37,007 nt of DNA from an uncultured bacterium (GTDB lineage Bacteria; Bacillota; Negativicutes; Veillonellales; Veillonellaceae). Within the stretch, counting starts at the first letter, position 1. Each line of letters starts with the position of its first letter. This document shows, in pieces, positions 1 to 7,791 of the stretch. The position numbers were made by a program, and so were the translations under genes. A model generated the notes under the pieces. It ran no database searches. It was not told where the DNA came from and worked only from the letters and a program-made list of their open reading frames with translations. The stretch covers positions 1-37,007 of the forward strand of contig CAJMLW010000016.1 of assembly GCA_905214495.1 (NCBI GenBank), given 5' to 3'.

Positions 1-50
1 ACGCCGAAAGTACTTGGCTGGAGACGGCCTGGGAGGATAGGAAGTCGCTG
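1..50 (+). rRNA. rrf: 5S ribosomal RNA, 3' end (partial)
   Basis: The first ~50 bases match the 3' part of bacterial 5S rRNA, including the conserved tract with CGCCGAAAGTACTTGG and GCCTGGGAGGATAGG. The 5' part lies outside the window. A strong terminator follows within about 10 bases, so this is the last gene of an rRNA operon read on the plus strand. The exact mature 3' end is not visible; the boundary at about 50 is an estimate. The maturase for this RNA in Firmicutes, RNase M5, is encoded at 28042 in this window. Confidence 0.85.
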
Positions 51-60
51 ATTAAATTAA

Positions 61-87
61 AAGGCTAACCGTATGGTTAGCCTTTTT
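61..87 (+). terminator. Rho-independent terminator of the rRNA operon
   Basis: A perfect 10-bp stem (61-70 with 75-84) with a 4-base loop GTAT is followed by a T run. It lies directly after the 5S sequence and would end rRNA transcription. Confidence 0.85.
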
Positions 88-156
88 GTTATATATACAT
101 ACATGTAGAGCCCGACCAGGGCACCTGGGAAAGGTAGGGTGTGAGCTAACAGCGGT

Positions 157-273
157 GCGTAGCACCTATGGTATCGTACCGTAAACTAGTTGAGTAACTC
201 CAAGTACTTGTAATTAACTGATACTGCACTACGTAGTACCTATGTTACCGAACCGTAAAGCAGTTGAGTAACT
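157..273. repeat. Imperfect 43-bp direct repeat, two copies
   Basis: Copy 1 (157-199) and copy 2 (231-273) align without gaps at an offset of 74 bases, with 36 of 43 positions identical. Both end in GTTGAGTAACT. They lie between the rRNA terminator and the terminator of the minus-strand Mop gene. No ORF covers them and I cannot assign a function. Confidence 0.7.
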
Positions 274-284
274 TAATTGATATA

Positions 285-311
285 CAAAAAAAGAGCCGCC
301 GAAGCGACTCT
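285..311 (-). terminator. Terminator of the Mop-like gene
   Basis: On the minus strand an 8-bp stem (311-304 with 299-292, one G-U pair) with loop TTCG is followed by a run of T (291-285). It starts 8 bases past the stop of the gene at 319-528. Confidence 0.8.
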
Positions 312-318
312 AGTTTTA

Positions 319-528
319 TTATTCTACACCAACCATTACGCTAGTGGATTTGATAACAGCCACGACTTCTTTGCCAACTGTTAGGCCTAAGTCTTTAACG
401 GATTGTAGTGTAATATCAGCTGTAAGAATGTTATCGTTCCCTACATTAATTTTTACAATTGCATTTACAGCACCTTCTTGTATTTCGACTATTGTGCCTT
501 TCAATTGGTTTCTTGCGCTTAATTTCAT
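319..528 (-). CDS. Molybdenum-pterin binding protein (Mop/TOBE domain)
   Basis: This 69-residue protein is essentially a single TOBE/Mop domain, the small beta-barrel that binds molybdate or tungstate oxyanions. It opens MKLSARNQLKGTIVEIQ and carries the typical G-x-VNAIVKI and ITLQSVKDLGL segments. Free-standing Mop proteins are known as cytoplasmic molybdate stores or buffers for molybdenum cofactor synthesis. I chose the ATG at 528 because AAGGAG lies about 8 bases upstream; a longer frame reaching 555 has no such site. It is a single-gene unit with its own terminator, and no molybdate transporter or cofactor gene is nearby. The family call is firm; the storage role is inferred from the family. 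Confidence 0.88.
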   Translation of the reverse strand: MKLSARNQLKGTIVEIQEGAVNAIVKINVGNDNILTADITLQSVKDLGLTVGKEVVAVIKSTSVMVGVE

Positions 529-583
529 GGAATACTCCTTGTAAAAAGTATACAATATAGATTTGTATTTATTATATCATTAT

Positions 584-630
584 ACAAAAAGATAACCGTG
601 ACGTATATCACATCATGGTTATCTTTTTGT
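584..630 (-). terminator. Terminator of tRNA-Gly (bidirectional shape)
   Basis: Arms 584-600 and 614-630 pair over 17 positions with one G-U pair and a 13-base loop. A-rich and T-rich flanks give it a terminator shape on either strand. It begins 4 bases after the CCA end of the minus-strand tRNA gene. Confidence 0.75.
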
Positions 631-633
631 ATA

Positions 634-707
634 TGGAGCGGGCGAAGGGAATCGAACCCTCCTCTCAAGCTTGGGAAGCTCGCATTCTACCGATGAACTA
701 CGCCCGC
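634..707 (-). tRNA. tRNA-Gly (anticodon CCC)
   Basis: Read on the minus strand this folds as a standard 74-base tRNA: acceptor GCGGGCG pairing with CGCCCGC, a D-arm with GTTCATCGGTAGAAT, an anticodon loop TTCCCAA, a T-arm GGGTTCGATTCCC, discriminator T and an encoded CCA. The loop places CCC at positions 34-36, so it reads GGG glycine codons. It closely resembles E. coli glyU as I remember it. It stands alone, with its own promoter and terminator, rather than in a tRNA cluster. Confidence 0.93.
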
Positions 708-718
708 ATGATGTACAT

Positions 719-748
719 ATTGTATCATATATTAATCTTTTTATTCAA
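719..748 (-). promoter_or_regulatory. Promoter of tRNA-Gly
   Basis: On the minus strand TTGAAT (748-743), an 18-base spacer and TACAAT (724-719) resemble a vegetative promoter. It would start transcription a few bases before the tRNA 5' end at 707. Confidence 0.6.
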
Positions 749-842
749 GTAAAGTTAATTATACCATATATACCTATAGTGGTAATTGTATTGTATTACT
801 ACTTAAAAGGATGTATAAAATAATGAGAAAGGGGTCATATGT

Positions 843-2168
843 ATGTCTAAAATATATAACATCCACAAATGGTTTTCTATTGTTTCTGTGCTATTTTTCT
901 TAATGTTCTGTATTACAGGGCTTATTCTTATGTTTAGGACTGAGTTAAATGCTTGGGCTCAGGGTGGAACATCCCATTCATCTTCATCAATGGTCATGAC
1001 TCAAGATGAAATCTCTATTTTTAAATATGCTGATAAAGGGGCATTATTAGTTAAGAAAACATATCCCTCTAAAGATATTTTGAATATTTCGCCTGCCATG
1101 GGAAATGGGGATATTTTACGTTATCGTATTATTGATTCATCTGCTACCGTAGCACCTCCAGCACGTATGGGGATGGGAGGGGATTATGCATTATATAACC
1201 CTAAAACAAAATCGCTCATTACTACGCATCATGAAACGCTTGCACATCCTTGGGTTCGAAGTGTATTACATACGCTTCATCAACTACATACTCGATTAGA
1301 TCTTGGTAAAACTGGAATTTATATTGTAACGATTTTATCTTTTATATGTGGTTTATCTATTATTTCTGGTATTTTTTTATATGGTCCATTCCGTAAAAGC
1401 TTTGCAAAATCTGCTGTATTATCTAAATATATGAAATTAAGTACATTACACCGAGAATTTGCTATGGTATCCACTGTATGGGGTTTTATATTATGTATTA
1501 CAGGTGTATGGATAGGTGGATTTTTTATTGCTAATGACAGCTATAATGCAGATGTGCTATATACAGCAAAGCAGGAGCTTTCAGCGAATCAATCTGATGT
1601 ATTGCAGCCCTCTGAAGCTATTTCTCGTATTATGAAGGCCTATCCTGGTCGTCAGCTTATATCTATGGATTATCCATCTAAATTTAATGATCATCATTAT
1701 GCATTTTATTTAGGTGCTGAAAATGATGATGATCCGGCGATGTTTTTGGGTCAACCAGTATATGCTAATTTATATACAGATTCTTCTCAAGACATGTATT
1801 CTACTAAAACGATTCCTTGGTATTTTACTGGTATGACGACAATGATTAATCTACATATTCACAATCATAATACAATGGAACTTAAAATATTATGGGCCAT
1901 TTGGGATATCGTTCTTATTATAGGTATTTTGTCTGGCATTATGATGACTATTAAAAAGAAATTTTTAAAATCTAGCGATTCAGAATCTAAAGCTCCAACT
2001 GTGATAAAACATGTTTGGCGTGCACCGATCTGTTGTAGTATTTTAGTATTACTTGGCCTTATTGTGCCACTTTGGTCTAATCCTATTACAAATCATATAG
2101 CAGCTATTTGTTTAACGGTTCCTCTTATTGTACTTTTTCATTCCTTAATCAAAGGATTTAATCATTAA
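843..2168 (+). CDS. PepSY-associated transmembrane protein (PiuB-like)
   Basis: This 441-residue inner-membrane protein has one N-terminal membrane helix (about residues 8-30), two in the middle (about 155-180 and 205-230) and more in the last ~90 residues. Soluble PepSY-type segments lie between them. This is the layout of the PepSY_TM/PiuB family, often tied to iron or siderophore uptake and membrane reduction steps. Histidine-rich stretches flank the helices (LHTLHQLHTRLD near 145 and LHIHNHNTMELK near 340), suitable for haem or metal contact. The ATG at 843 follows AGAAAGGGG (826-834). No uptake transporter is adjacent and no clear terminator follows. The family is fairly certain; an iron-related role is inference. 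Confidence 0.8.
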   Translation: MSKIYNIHKWFSIVSVLFFLMFCITGLILMFRTELNAWAQGGTSHSSSSMVMTQDEISIFKYADKGALLVKKTYPSKDILNISPAMGNGDILRYRIIDSSATVAPPARMGMGGDYALYNPKTKSLITTHHETLAHPWVRSVLHTLHQLHTRLDLGKTGIYIVTILSFICGLSIISGIFLYGPFRKSFAKSAVLSKYMKLSTLHREFAMVSTVWGFILCITGVWIGGFFIANDSYNADVLYTAKQELSANQSDVLQPSEAISRIMKAYPGRQLISMDYPSKFNDHHYAFYLGAENDDDPAMFLGQPVYANLYTDSSQDMYSTKTIPWYFTGMTTMINLHIHNHNTMELKILWAIWDIVLIIGILSGIMMTIKKKFLKSSDSESKAPTVIKHVWRAPICCSILVLLGLIVPLWSNPITNHIAAICLTVPLIVLFHSLIKGFNH

Positions 2169-2217
2169 TTCTTTGTATATTTCATATATTTAATCACTGG
2201 GGTTCATTATTAGTTTA

Positions 2218-2247
2218 TTGATTGATTTCGAACTAAAATGATATAAT
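2218..2247 (+). promoter_or_regulatory. Promoter of the nhaA pair, extended -10
   Basis: TTGATT (2218-2223), an 18-base spacer and TATAAT (2242-2247) preceded by TGA, giving an extended -10 TGATATAAT. The predicted leader before the first nhaA start is about 65 bases. Confidence 0.6.
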
Positions 2248-2318
2248 AATATATATTAATTATATTTTTATGTAGTAAAAAATGTATTTATATTATGATT
2301 TAGAAAGTGGTAGTTGTT

Positions 2319-3473
2319 ATGAAATATATAAAAGCATTTATTCAGTCTGAATCATCTGGCGGTATTATGCTCTTACTTGCTGCTATTCTTGGTATTATTA
2401 CGGCTAATTCACCACTAGCTGCACAGTATTTCTCACTAATGCATATTTATTTAGGCCCTATGGATATATTGGAGTGGGTAAATGATGGTCTTATGGCCTT
2501 GTTTTTTTTGTATGTAGGCCTTGAGATTAAAACTGAAATGATTTCCGGTGAGTTAAATACTAATTCAAAACGTTTGTTACCAGTTTTGGCTGCCTTTGCT
2601 GGAGTGGTGACACCTGCGTTAGTTTACTTCTTAATTGCTGGATCTGTACCAGAATATACGCATGGTTGGGGGATACCGACGGCTACTGATATTGCCTTTG
2701 CTATAGGCGTTATTATGATGCTTGGTAAACGTGTATCACAAGCGATGAAGGCTTTTCTTTCAGCATTGGCCGTTATAGATGATTTAATTGCTATTATAGT
2801 TATCGCTATATTTTATGGTGGTGGTGTGGATTTCCCTCATTTAATTGTTGCGGCTATTGTAACAGGTGCGCTGTGGTATACCAATAAACAAGGCTACGTG
2901 AGACCAGTTTTATATGGTGTACTAGGTGCCGTTCTTTGGTATTTTGTTTTAAAATCTGGTGTTCATGCCACTATCGCTGGTGTTGTATTAGCTATGACGA
3001 TTCCTGCAACGGGTAAGTTGGATGGTGAAACTGTTTGCCCTATGCAGGCATGGGCAAATAAACTGAAGAATTGGGTTAACTTTTTAATCATTCCTCTATT
3101 TAGTTTTTTAAATTCCGGTGTATCCTTTTCAGATTTTTCCGTAGATCATTTGTTCCACCCTGTTGTTTTAGGTGTTTCATTGGGCCTTATCTTGGGAAAA
3201 CAGCTTGGTATTTTCTCTGCTGTTTACGTATTAGTACAGTCCAAGATTATTAAGATGCCCACTAATACAACATGGCCTGAGATTTATGGTACAGCCATTG
3301 TTTGTGGGATTGGGTTTACCATGAGTTTGTTTGTTGCTACTTTAGCATTCCCACCTGGTGTAACTCAAGAAATGTCTAAAATTGGTATTTTTATTGGCTC
3401 TATTATATCTGGTTTGTTAGGCGCTACCGTTTTATCTGTAGCCTATAAAATTAGAACGACTAGAAATAAGTAG
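2319..3473 (+). CDS. nhaA: Na+/H+ antiporter NhaA (first copy)
   Basis: A 384-residue integral membrane antiporter that exports Na+ in exchange for H+. Family hallmarks are present: IPTATDIAFAIGV, whose Asp corresponds to E. coli D133; ALAVIDDLIAIIVIAIFY with the paired ion-binding aspartates (D163/D164); and GLILGKQLGIF with the helix-X lysine (K300). Length matches the family. I chose ATG 2319 over the in-frame GTG at 2307 because AGAAAGTGG (2302-2310) is then a well-spaced ribosome site, whereas the GTG lies inside it. A second nhaA starts 28 bases after its stop with no terminator between, so the two are probably co-transcribed. Confidence 0.93.
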   Translation: MKYIKAFIQSESSGGIMLLLAAILGIITANSPLAAQYFSLMHIYLGPMDILEWVNDGLMALFFLYVGLEIKTEMISGELNTNSKRLLPVLAAFAGVVTPALVYFLIAGSVPEYTHGWGIPTATDIAFAIGVIMMLGKRVSQAMKAFLSALAVIDDLIAIIVIAIFYGGGVDFPHLIVAAIVTGALWYTNKQGYVRPVLYGVLGAVLWYFVLKSGVHATIAGVVLAMTIPATGKLDGETVCPMQAWANKLKNWVNFLIIPLFSFLNSGVSFSDFSVDHLFHPVVLGVSLGLILGKQLGIFSAVYVLVQSKIIKMPTNTTWPEIYGTAIVCGIGFTMSLFVATLAFPPGVTQEMSKIGIFIGSIISGLLGATVLSVAYKIRTTRNK

Positions 3474-3501
3474 AAAGTTAAGAATATTAGAAAGGAATCA
3501 T

Positions 3502-4674
3502 ATGGAACGGATATTTGTATTTTTACGTTCTCCTGGTGCTGCAACTACCGTATTGCTAGGAGCAACAATTATTGCATTAATTGTTGCCAACTCTCCGTTG
3601 GCGACACAATACATGTCGTTAGTAAATTTACCGTTGGGACCATTAACTGCCATGGAATGGGTTAATGATGCGTTGATGGCAATCTTCTTTCTATTCGTAG
3701 GATTGGAAGTAAAACGTGAATTGGTTAGCGGTGAACTAAACACAAATGCCAAGCGTATCATGCCCGGTATTGCTGCTTTATTTGGGGTTATTGTTCCGGC
3801 TATTATTTTCTATCTTATAGCCGGTTCCGATGATGTATATGTTCATGGCTGGGCCATTCCGACAGCCACTGATATTGCGTTTGCGATTGGTGTTATTACT
3901 GCATTAGGTTCTCGCGTTCCTAATTCTATGAAAGTATTCTTGACGGCCTTGGCTGTTATTGATGACCTAATTGCGATTATCGTTATAGCCATATTCTATG
4001 CGGCAAATTTAAATCTTTTCTACTTAGTTGCATCCGTTATTGTGACTGGTCTATTGATTTATTGTAATCGAGCCGGCTATGTACGATCTTTGTCATACAT
4101 TATTCTTGGTATCATCTTATGGTACTGTATTTTACGGTCTGGCTTGCATGCTACGATGGCGGGTGTAATTCTTGCTATGACAATACCAGAACGCGGTAAA
4201 ATTGGTCGTAAACATGTGAGACCAATGCAACATTGGGAACATTATTTATCTAATTGGATAAGCTTTGTTATTGTTCCAATTTTCGCATTCTTTAATGCCG
4301 GTGTTAATCTTGATGGATTCGGTATGGCTGATTTAAGTCATCCAGTTGTATTAGGCGTTGCATTAGGCCTTATTTTGGGGAAACAAATTGGTATTTTTGG
4401 TGCCATGTTTGGGATGATTAAATTAGGTATTGTCCCTATGCCTGCAGAAGCTAACTGGAAATTTATATATGGGACTTCCATCGTGTGTGGTATTGGTTTT
4501 ACTATGAGTATATTCGTTTCAGTTTTGGCTTATGATCCAGGTCATGCTCAAGAGATGGCTAAAGGTGGCGTATTGATTGGTTCTATCATTTCTGCTATCA
4601 TTGGTTATAGCTACTTACGAATTGTAGGGGCTAGACGAAAAGAATGTCATATTGGGGTATATCATAATTGCTAA
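3502..4674 (+). CDS. nhaA: Na+/H+ antiporter NhaA (second, tandem copy)
   Basis: A 390-residue paralogue of the preceding antiporter, with the same key residues: the TATD motif, the paired aspartates in AVIDDLIAII, and the lysine in LILGKQIGIFG. Long stretches such as GELNTNAKR and IPTATDIAFAIGVI are nearly shared with copy 1, but N-terminus, loops and C-terminus differ, so this is an old tandem duplication rather than a recent one. The start at 3502 follows AGAAAGGA. The C-terminus is slightly extended and ends in Cys. The next gene starts 24 bases downstream without a terminator. Different pH or ion preference of the two copies is possible but not visible in the sequence. Confidence 0.93.
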   Translation: MERIFVFLRSPGAATTVLLGATIIALIVANSPLATQYMSLVNLPLGPLTAMEWVNDALMAIFFLFVGLEVKRELVSGELNTNAKRIMPGIAALFGVIVPAIIFYLIAGSDDVYVHGWAIPTATDIAFAIGVITALGSRVPNSMKVFLTALAVIDDLIAIIVIAIFYAANLNLFYLVASVIVTGLLIYCNRAGYVRSLSYIILGIILWYCILRSGLHATMAGVILAMTIPERGKIGRKHVRPMQHWEHYLSNWISFVIVPIFAFFNAGVNLDGFGMADLSHPVVLGVALGLILGKQIGIFGAMFGMIKLGIVPMPAEANWKFIYGTSIVCGIGFTMSIFVSVLAYDPGHAQEMAKGGVLIGSIISAIIGYSYLRIVGARRKECHIGVYHNC

Positions 4675-4698
4675 GTTAAGCAATAAAGGGGAATGTAC

Positions 4699-5304
4699 AT
4701 GATTAAGAGAATTTTAATACTATGTACTGTGCTATGTATGACTAATATGATGGCCTTCGCACAGGCGAAGTCGGTTGATAAGGGACAACGAGGTCATCAT
4801 GTACAGAAAATTCAAACCATGTTAGTGCATCAAGGATATCTTAATGATTCAGCAGATGGTATTTTTGGGCGTAACACTGAATTAGCAGTGCGTAAGTTTC
4901 AAAAGGCTAAGGGCCTCTCTGTAGATGGGCGTGTAGGTACGGCTACGATGAGTGCTTTAGAAAAGGAAGAAACTCGTTTTGGCGATTCCGCCATTTCGCG
5001 TAGTCATAATGGGGTTCCCAATAAGTATGTACGCGTTATGACGATGCATGCTAGTGCATATAGTGCTCAGGACCCAGGGAATAGTAATTATACGGCAACT
5101 GGCAGTCGTTTAAAAAAAGGTATTGCTTCGGTAGATCCACGGATTATACCATTAGGTACAAAGATGTTTATTGAAGGTTATGGCTATGCCGTGGCTGATG
5201 ATGTTGGCGGAGCTATTAAAGGTAGTCGTATTGACTTAGCCTTTAATTCTCGTGCAGAAGCTTTGCGATTTGGTCGTCAAACTGTAAAAGTATATATTTT
5301 ATAA
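4699..5304 (+). CDS. Secreted peptidoglycan-binding and 3D-domain protein
   Basis: A 201-residue exported protein. It has a signal peptide (Lys-Arg, hydrophobic core, AFAQA near residue 23), then a PG_binding_1 domain at about 28-88 (GQRGHHVQKIQ, DGIFGRNTELAVRKFQ), then a C-terminal 3D domain at about 115-201 with ASAYSAQD, IIPLGTKMFI and GSRIDLAF. The 3D domain carries the three conserved Asp and resembles the MltA-type catalytic barrel, so a role in peptidoglycan cleavage or remodelling is likely. I chose the ATG at 4699 because the site AAAGGGGA (4685-4692) directly abuts the alternative ATG at 4693. It closes the nhaA operon and is followed by a terminator. Its 3D domain is related to the one at 23630-24601. 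Confidence 0.87.
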   Translation: MIKRILILCTVLCMTNMMAFAQAKSVDKGQRGHHVQKIQTMLVHQGYLNDSADGIFGRNTELAVRKFQKAKGLSVDGRVGTATMSALEKEETRFGDSAISRSHNGVPNKYVRVMTMHASAYSAQDPGNSNYTATGSRLKKGIASVDPRIIPLGTKMFIEGYGYAVADDVGGAIKGSRIDLAFNSRAEALRFGRQTVKVYIL

Positions 5305-5321
5305 CTATATATAAACTGTTG

Positions 5322-5351
5322 AAAGCTCTAGTCTATGACTAGAGCTTTTTC
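5322..5351 (+). terminator. Terminator after the nhaA-3D operon
   Basis: A 12-bp perfect stem (5322-5333 with 5337-5348) with a 3-base loop TAT and a T run. It separates the nhaA operon from purR. Confidence 0.85.
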
Positions 5352-5390
5352 CGAATTATATATTTTTTCTCAATGCGAATATTCGGAAAT
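5347..5390 (+). promoter_or_regulatory. Paired PurBox-like sites (candidate PurR operator)
   Basis: Two 13-base sites resemble the Firmicute PurBox AWWWCCGAACWWT: TTTTCCGAATTAT on the plus strand (5347-5359) and ATTTCCGAATATT on the minus strand (5390-5378). They face each other across 18 bases, close to the 16-17 known for B. subtilis PurR operators. The second lies just before the purR -10 box, so binding could block the promoter. The box centre is CCGAAT instead of CCGAAC in both copies. The call is inference from pattern and position. Confidence 0.5.
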
Positions 5391-5393
5391 TCA

Positions 5394-5402
5394 TGGTATA
5401 AT
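5394..5402 (+). promoter_or_regulatory. Extended -10 promoter of purR
   Basis: TGGTATAAT forms an extended -10 box (TATAAT at 5397-5402). No good -35 is seen at the right distance (TGCGAA at 5374-5379 is weak), as is common for extended -10 promoters. Predicted transcription starts near 5409, 35 bases before the purR start codon. Confidence 0.6.
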
Positions 5403-5444
5403 ATAGATATCAATATAAATCGAGTATTCAGCAAAGGAAGGCTT

Positions 5445-6269
5445 ATGAATAAAGTTCGACGTGTTGAAAGAATGGTGGCAATGACTAAATTATTAGTCGA
5501 TTCTCCACAAAAACTTATATCTCTTAATTATTTTTGTGATTTTTTCGGAATGGCGAAATCTACAGTAAGTGAAGATTTAACTTGTGTCCGTCAATCGATG
5601 GAACATTTTCAGTTGGGTACTCTAGAAACTGTAGCGGGAGTAGCTGGCGGTGTTCGATTCATACCACATCGAAAAGGCGAGCAGGCTAATGAAATCCTAC
5701 GTGATGTGGAACAACGTTTGCGTGAACCAGATCGTATTATTCCCGGTGGATTCATTTACATGTCGGACATTTTATATGATTGGCATGTGATGACTCGGTT
5801 AGGCGAAATTATTATGACTCGCTTTGTTGATCGCAATCCAGATTATATTTTGACGGTAGAAACAAAAGGGATTCCTTTGGCGGTTATGGTGGCTAGGGCT
5901 TTCAACAAGCCACTTGTCATCGCGCGTCGTGATAGTAAGGTTACAGAAGGATCTGCCATTAGTATTAACTATGTAACGGGTTCATCTGGTCGAATTCAAA
6001 CGATGACATTAACTAAACGCGCTATTCCACAAAATGCGAAGGTGCTAATTATTGATGATTTCATGAAGGCTGGCGGTACGGCTAAAGGCCTGACCGAGCT
6101 TGTACATGAGATGAATGGTAAAGTGGTGGGAACAGGTGTTCTAGTGGCTACTGCTGAACCAAATCCTAAGTTAATCAATGATTATGAATCACTATTTACG
6201 TTCCATGGCATTGATGAAAGTACAAATGAAATTCACATCGAACCTGTATTTGATACGATTGATAGATAG
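5445..6269 (+). CDS. purR: Pur operon repressor PurR (B. subtilis type)
   Basis: A 274-residue cytoplasmic regulator. The N-terminal ~75 residues form a winged helix (LISLNYFCDFFGMAKSTVSE). The rest is a phosphoribosyltransferase-like domain with the PRPP-binding loop VLIIDDFMKAGGTAKGL at about residues 201-217. In B. subtilis PurR represses purine genes and is relieved by PRPP; it has no enzyme activity. ATG 5445 follows AAAGGAAG with good spacing; upstream codons in the same frame overlap the promoter. Length fits the family (about 285). It lies 9 bases before glmU and upstream of prs, whose product is the PRPP that it senses. Autoregulation is suggested by the PurBox-like pair upstream. 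Confidence 0.93.
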   Translation: MNKVRRVERMVAMTKLLVDSPQKLISLNYFCDFFGMAKSTVSEDLTCVRQSMEHFQLGTLETVAGVAGGVRFIPHRKGEQANEILRDVEQRLREPDRIIPGGFIYMSDILYDWHVMTRLGEIIMTRFVDRNPDYILTVETKGIPLAVMVARAFNKPLVIARRDSKVTEGSAISINYVTGSSGRIQTMTLTKRAIPQNAKVLIIDDFMKAGGTAKGLTELVHEMNGKVVGTGVLVATAEPNPKLINDYESLFTFHGIDESTNEIHIEPVFDTIDR

Positions 6270-6278
6270 GAGTTTACT

Positions 6279-7652
6279 ATGAATATTGCAAGTCTTATTT
6301 TAGCAGCTGGTAAGGGTACACGGATGAAGTCCAAATTGCCAAAGGTACTTCATAAGGTTGGCGGTAAAGCTATGGTTGAACGCGTTCTAGAAACTGTTCA
6401 ATCTCTTGGGACCGATAAGGATGTTGTTATCGTTGGCTTTGGTGGTGATGCGGTACAAGACTATCTAGAAGGTCGTGCTGAATTTGTACGTCAAGAAGAA
6501 CAAAATGGTACAGGTCATGCAGTAAAAATGGCAGAACCTGTATTAGGATCTTTTGATGGCACTATTTTATTATTGTGTGGGGATACTCCACTCGTAACTA
6601 AGGAAAGTTTAGAAGCTCTTTTAAAAGAACATACTGCATCTGGAGCAGCGGCTACAATTTTAACGGCCCATATGCCAGATCCAACAGGTTATGGTCGTAT
6701 CATTCGTAACGAACAAGGTCATGTGGTACGCATTGTAGAACAAAAGGATGGCAAACCAGAAGAGTTAGCTGTACAAGAAGTTAATACTGGTATGTATGCT
6801 TTTGATAGTAAAAAACTATGGCCTTGTCTTAGCCAATTATCCGACGATAATGCACAAGGTGAACTGTATATTACAGATGTGGTTGGTATTCTCGTAAATG
6901 GCGGCGATAAAGTAAGCGCTTATATGACTAAAAATTTTGAAGAATCTTTAGGGGTAAACTCTCGCTTGCAATTGGCTGAAGCAGAATCTATTTTAAAACA
7001 TCGTAAAAATGTAGAATTAATGACCGCTGGTGTAACGATTATTGATCCTGCCAATACCTATGTGGCACCAGAGGTTACTGTGGGGGCTGATACAATTCTA
7101 CATCCTGGTACCGTTTTAGAAGGCAATACGGTTATTGGTGAAAATTGTGAAATCGGACCTCATACACGTTTAACAAATGTAAAGGTCGGTAATGATACAG
7201 TTATTCACTTTACATATGGTCATGATTGCGAAGTAAAAGATGGCGTAGATATTGGTCCATATGTTCATTTGCGTCCTAATACGGTTATTGGCAACAAGGT
7301 TCATATTGGTAATTTCGTTGAGGTTAAAAATTCCAATGTTGGGGAAGGCACCAAATTCCCTCATTTATCCTATATTGGCGATAGCGATGTAGGTTCTGGT
7401 GTCAATATCGGTTGCGGTACAATTACGGTAAATTATGACGGAAAAATCAAGCATCGCACAACTATCGGCGACGGTGCATTTGTAGGCTGTAACAGCAATC
7501 TTGTAGCACCTGTTACAATTGGTAATTATAGCTATGTAGGTGCAGGCTCTACGATTACTAAAAATGTTCCAGATAAGGCATTAGCCGTAGGTCGTAGCAA
7601 GCAAATTGTGAAAGAAAATTGGGTTACAGACGATACTTTCAAAAAGAAATAA
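6279..7652 (+). CDS. glmU: Bifunctional UDP-GlcNAc pyrophosphorylase / GlcN-1-P acetyltransferase GlmU
   Basis: A 457-residue cytoplasmic enzyme making UDP-GlcNAc for peptidoglycan and lipopolysaccharide. The N-terminal uridyltransferase domain (1 to ~230) starts LILAAGKGTRMKSKLPKVLH, the nucleotide-binding signature. The C-terminal half is a left-handed beta-helix of hexapeptide repeats (from about residue 250) with the acetyltransferase features RPNTVIGNKVHIGNFVEVKN and GCGTITVNYDG. Length matches the family. ATG 6279 follows AGGAGTT. It is in an operon with purR; the next gene, prs, is 139 bases away and has a possible promoter of its own. Confidence 0.96.
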   Translation: MNIASLILAAGKGTRMKSKLPKVLHKVGGKAMVERVLETVQSLGTDKDVVIVGFGGDAVQDYLEGRAEFVRQEEQNGTGHAVKMAEPVLGSFDGTILLLCGDTPLVTKESLEALLKEHTASGAAATILTAHMPDPTGYGRIIRNEQGHVVRIVEQKDGKPEELAVQEVNTGMYAFDSKKLWPCLSQLSDDNAQGELYITDVVGILVNGGDKVSAYMTKNFEESLGVNSRLQLAEAESILKHRKNVELMTAGVTIIDPANTYVAPEVTVGADTILHPGTVLEGNTVIGENCEIGPHTRLTNVKVGNDTVIHFTYGHDCEVKDGVDIGPYVHLRPNTVIGNKVHIGNFVEVKNSNVGEGTKFPHLSYIGDSDVGSGVNIGCGTITVNYDGKIKHRTTIGDGAFVGCNSNLVAPVTIGNYSYVGAGSTITKNVPDKALAVGRSKQIVKENWVTDDTFKKK

Positions 7653-7669
7653 GAATTTATCAAAAATTT

Positions 7670-7700
7670 TTCACACAAGATAGGAAAAATAGTATACAAT
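7670..7700 (+). promoter_or_regulatory. Possible promoter of prs
   Basis: TTCACA (7670-7675) and TACAAT (7695-7700) with a 19-base spacer in the 139-base glmU-prs gap. The spacing is long, so confidence is modest. The remaining leader (about 85 bases) has no clear fold or riboswitch. Confidence 0.4.
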
Positions 7701-7791
7701 AATAAGGCAATAAGGTTGTATATCTGTAATATTTCGTTACATATACATTGAGTAACTAACTAAAATTACGGAGAAATGAAAGGGTATCAAA

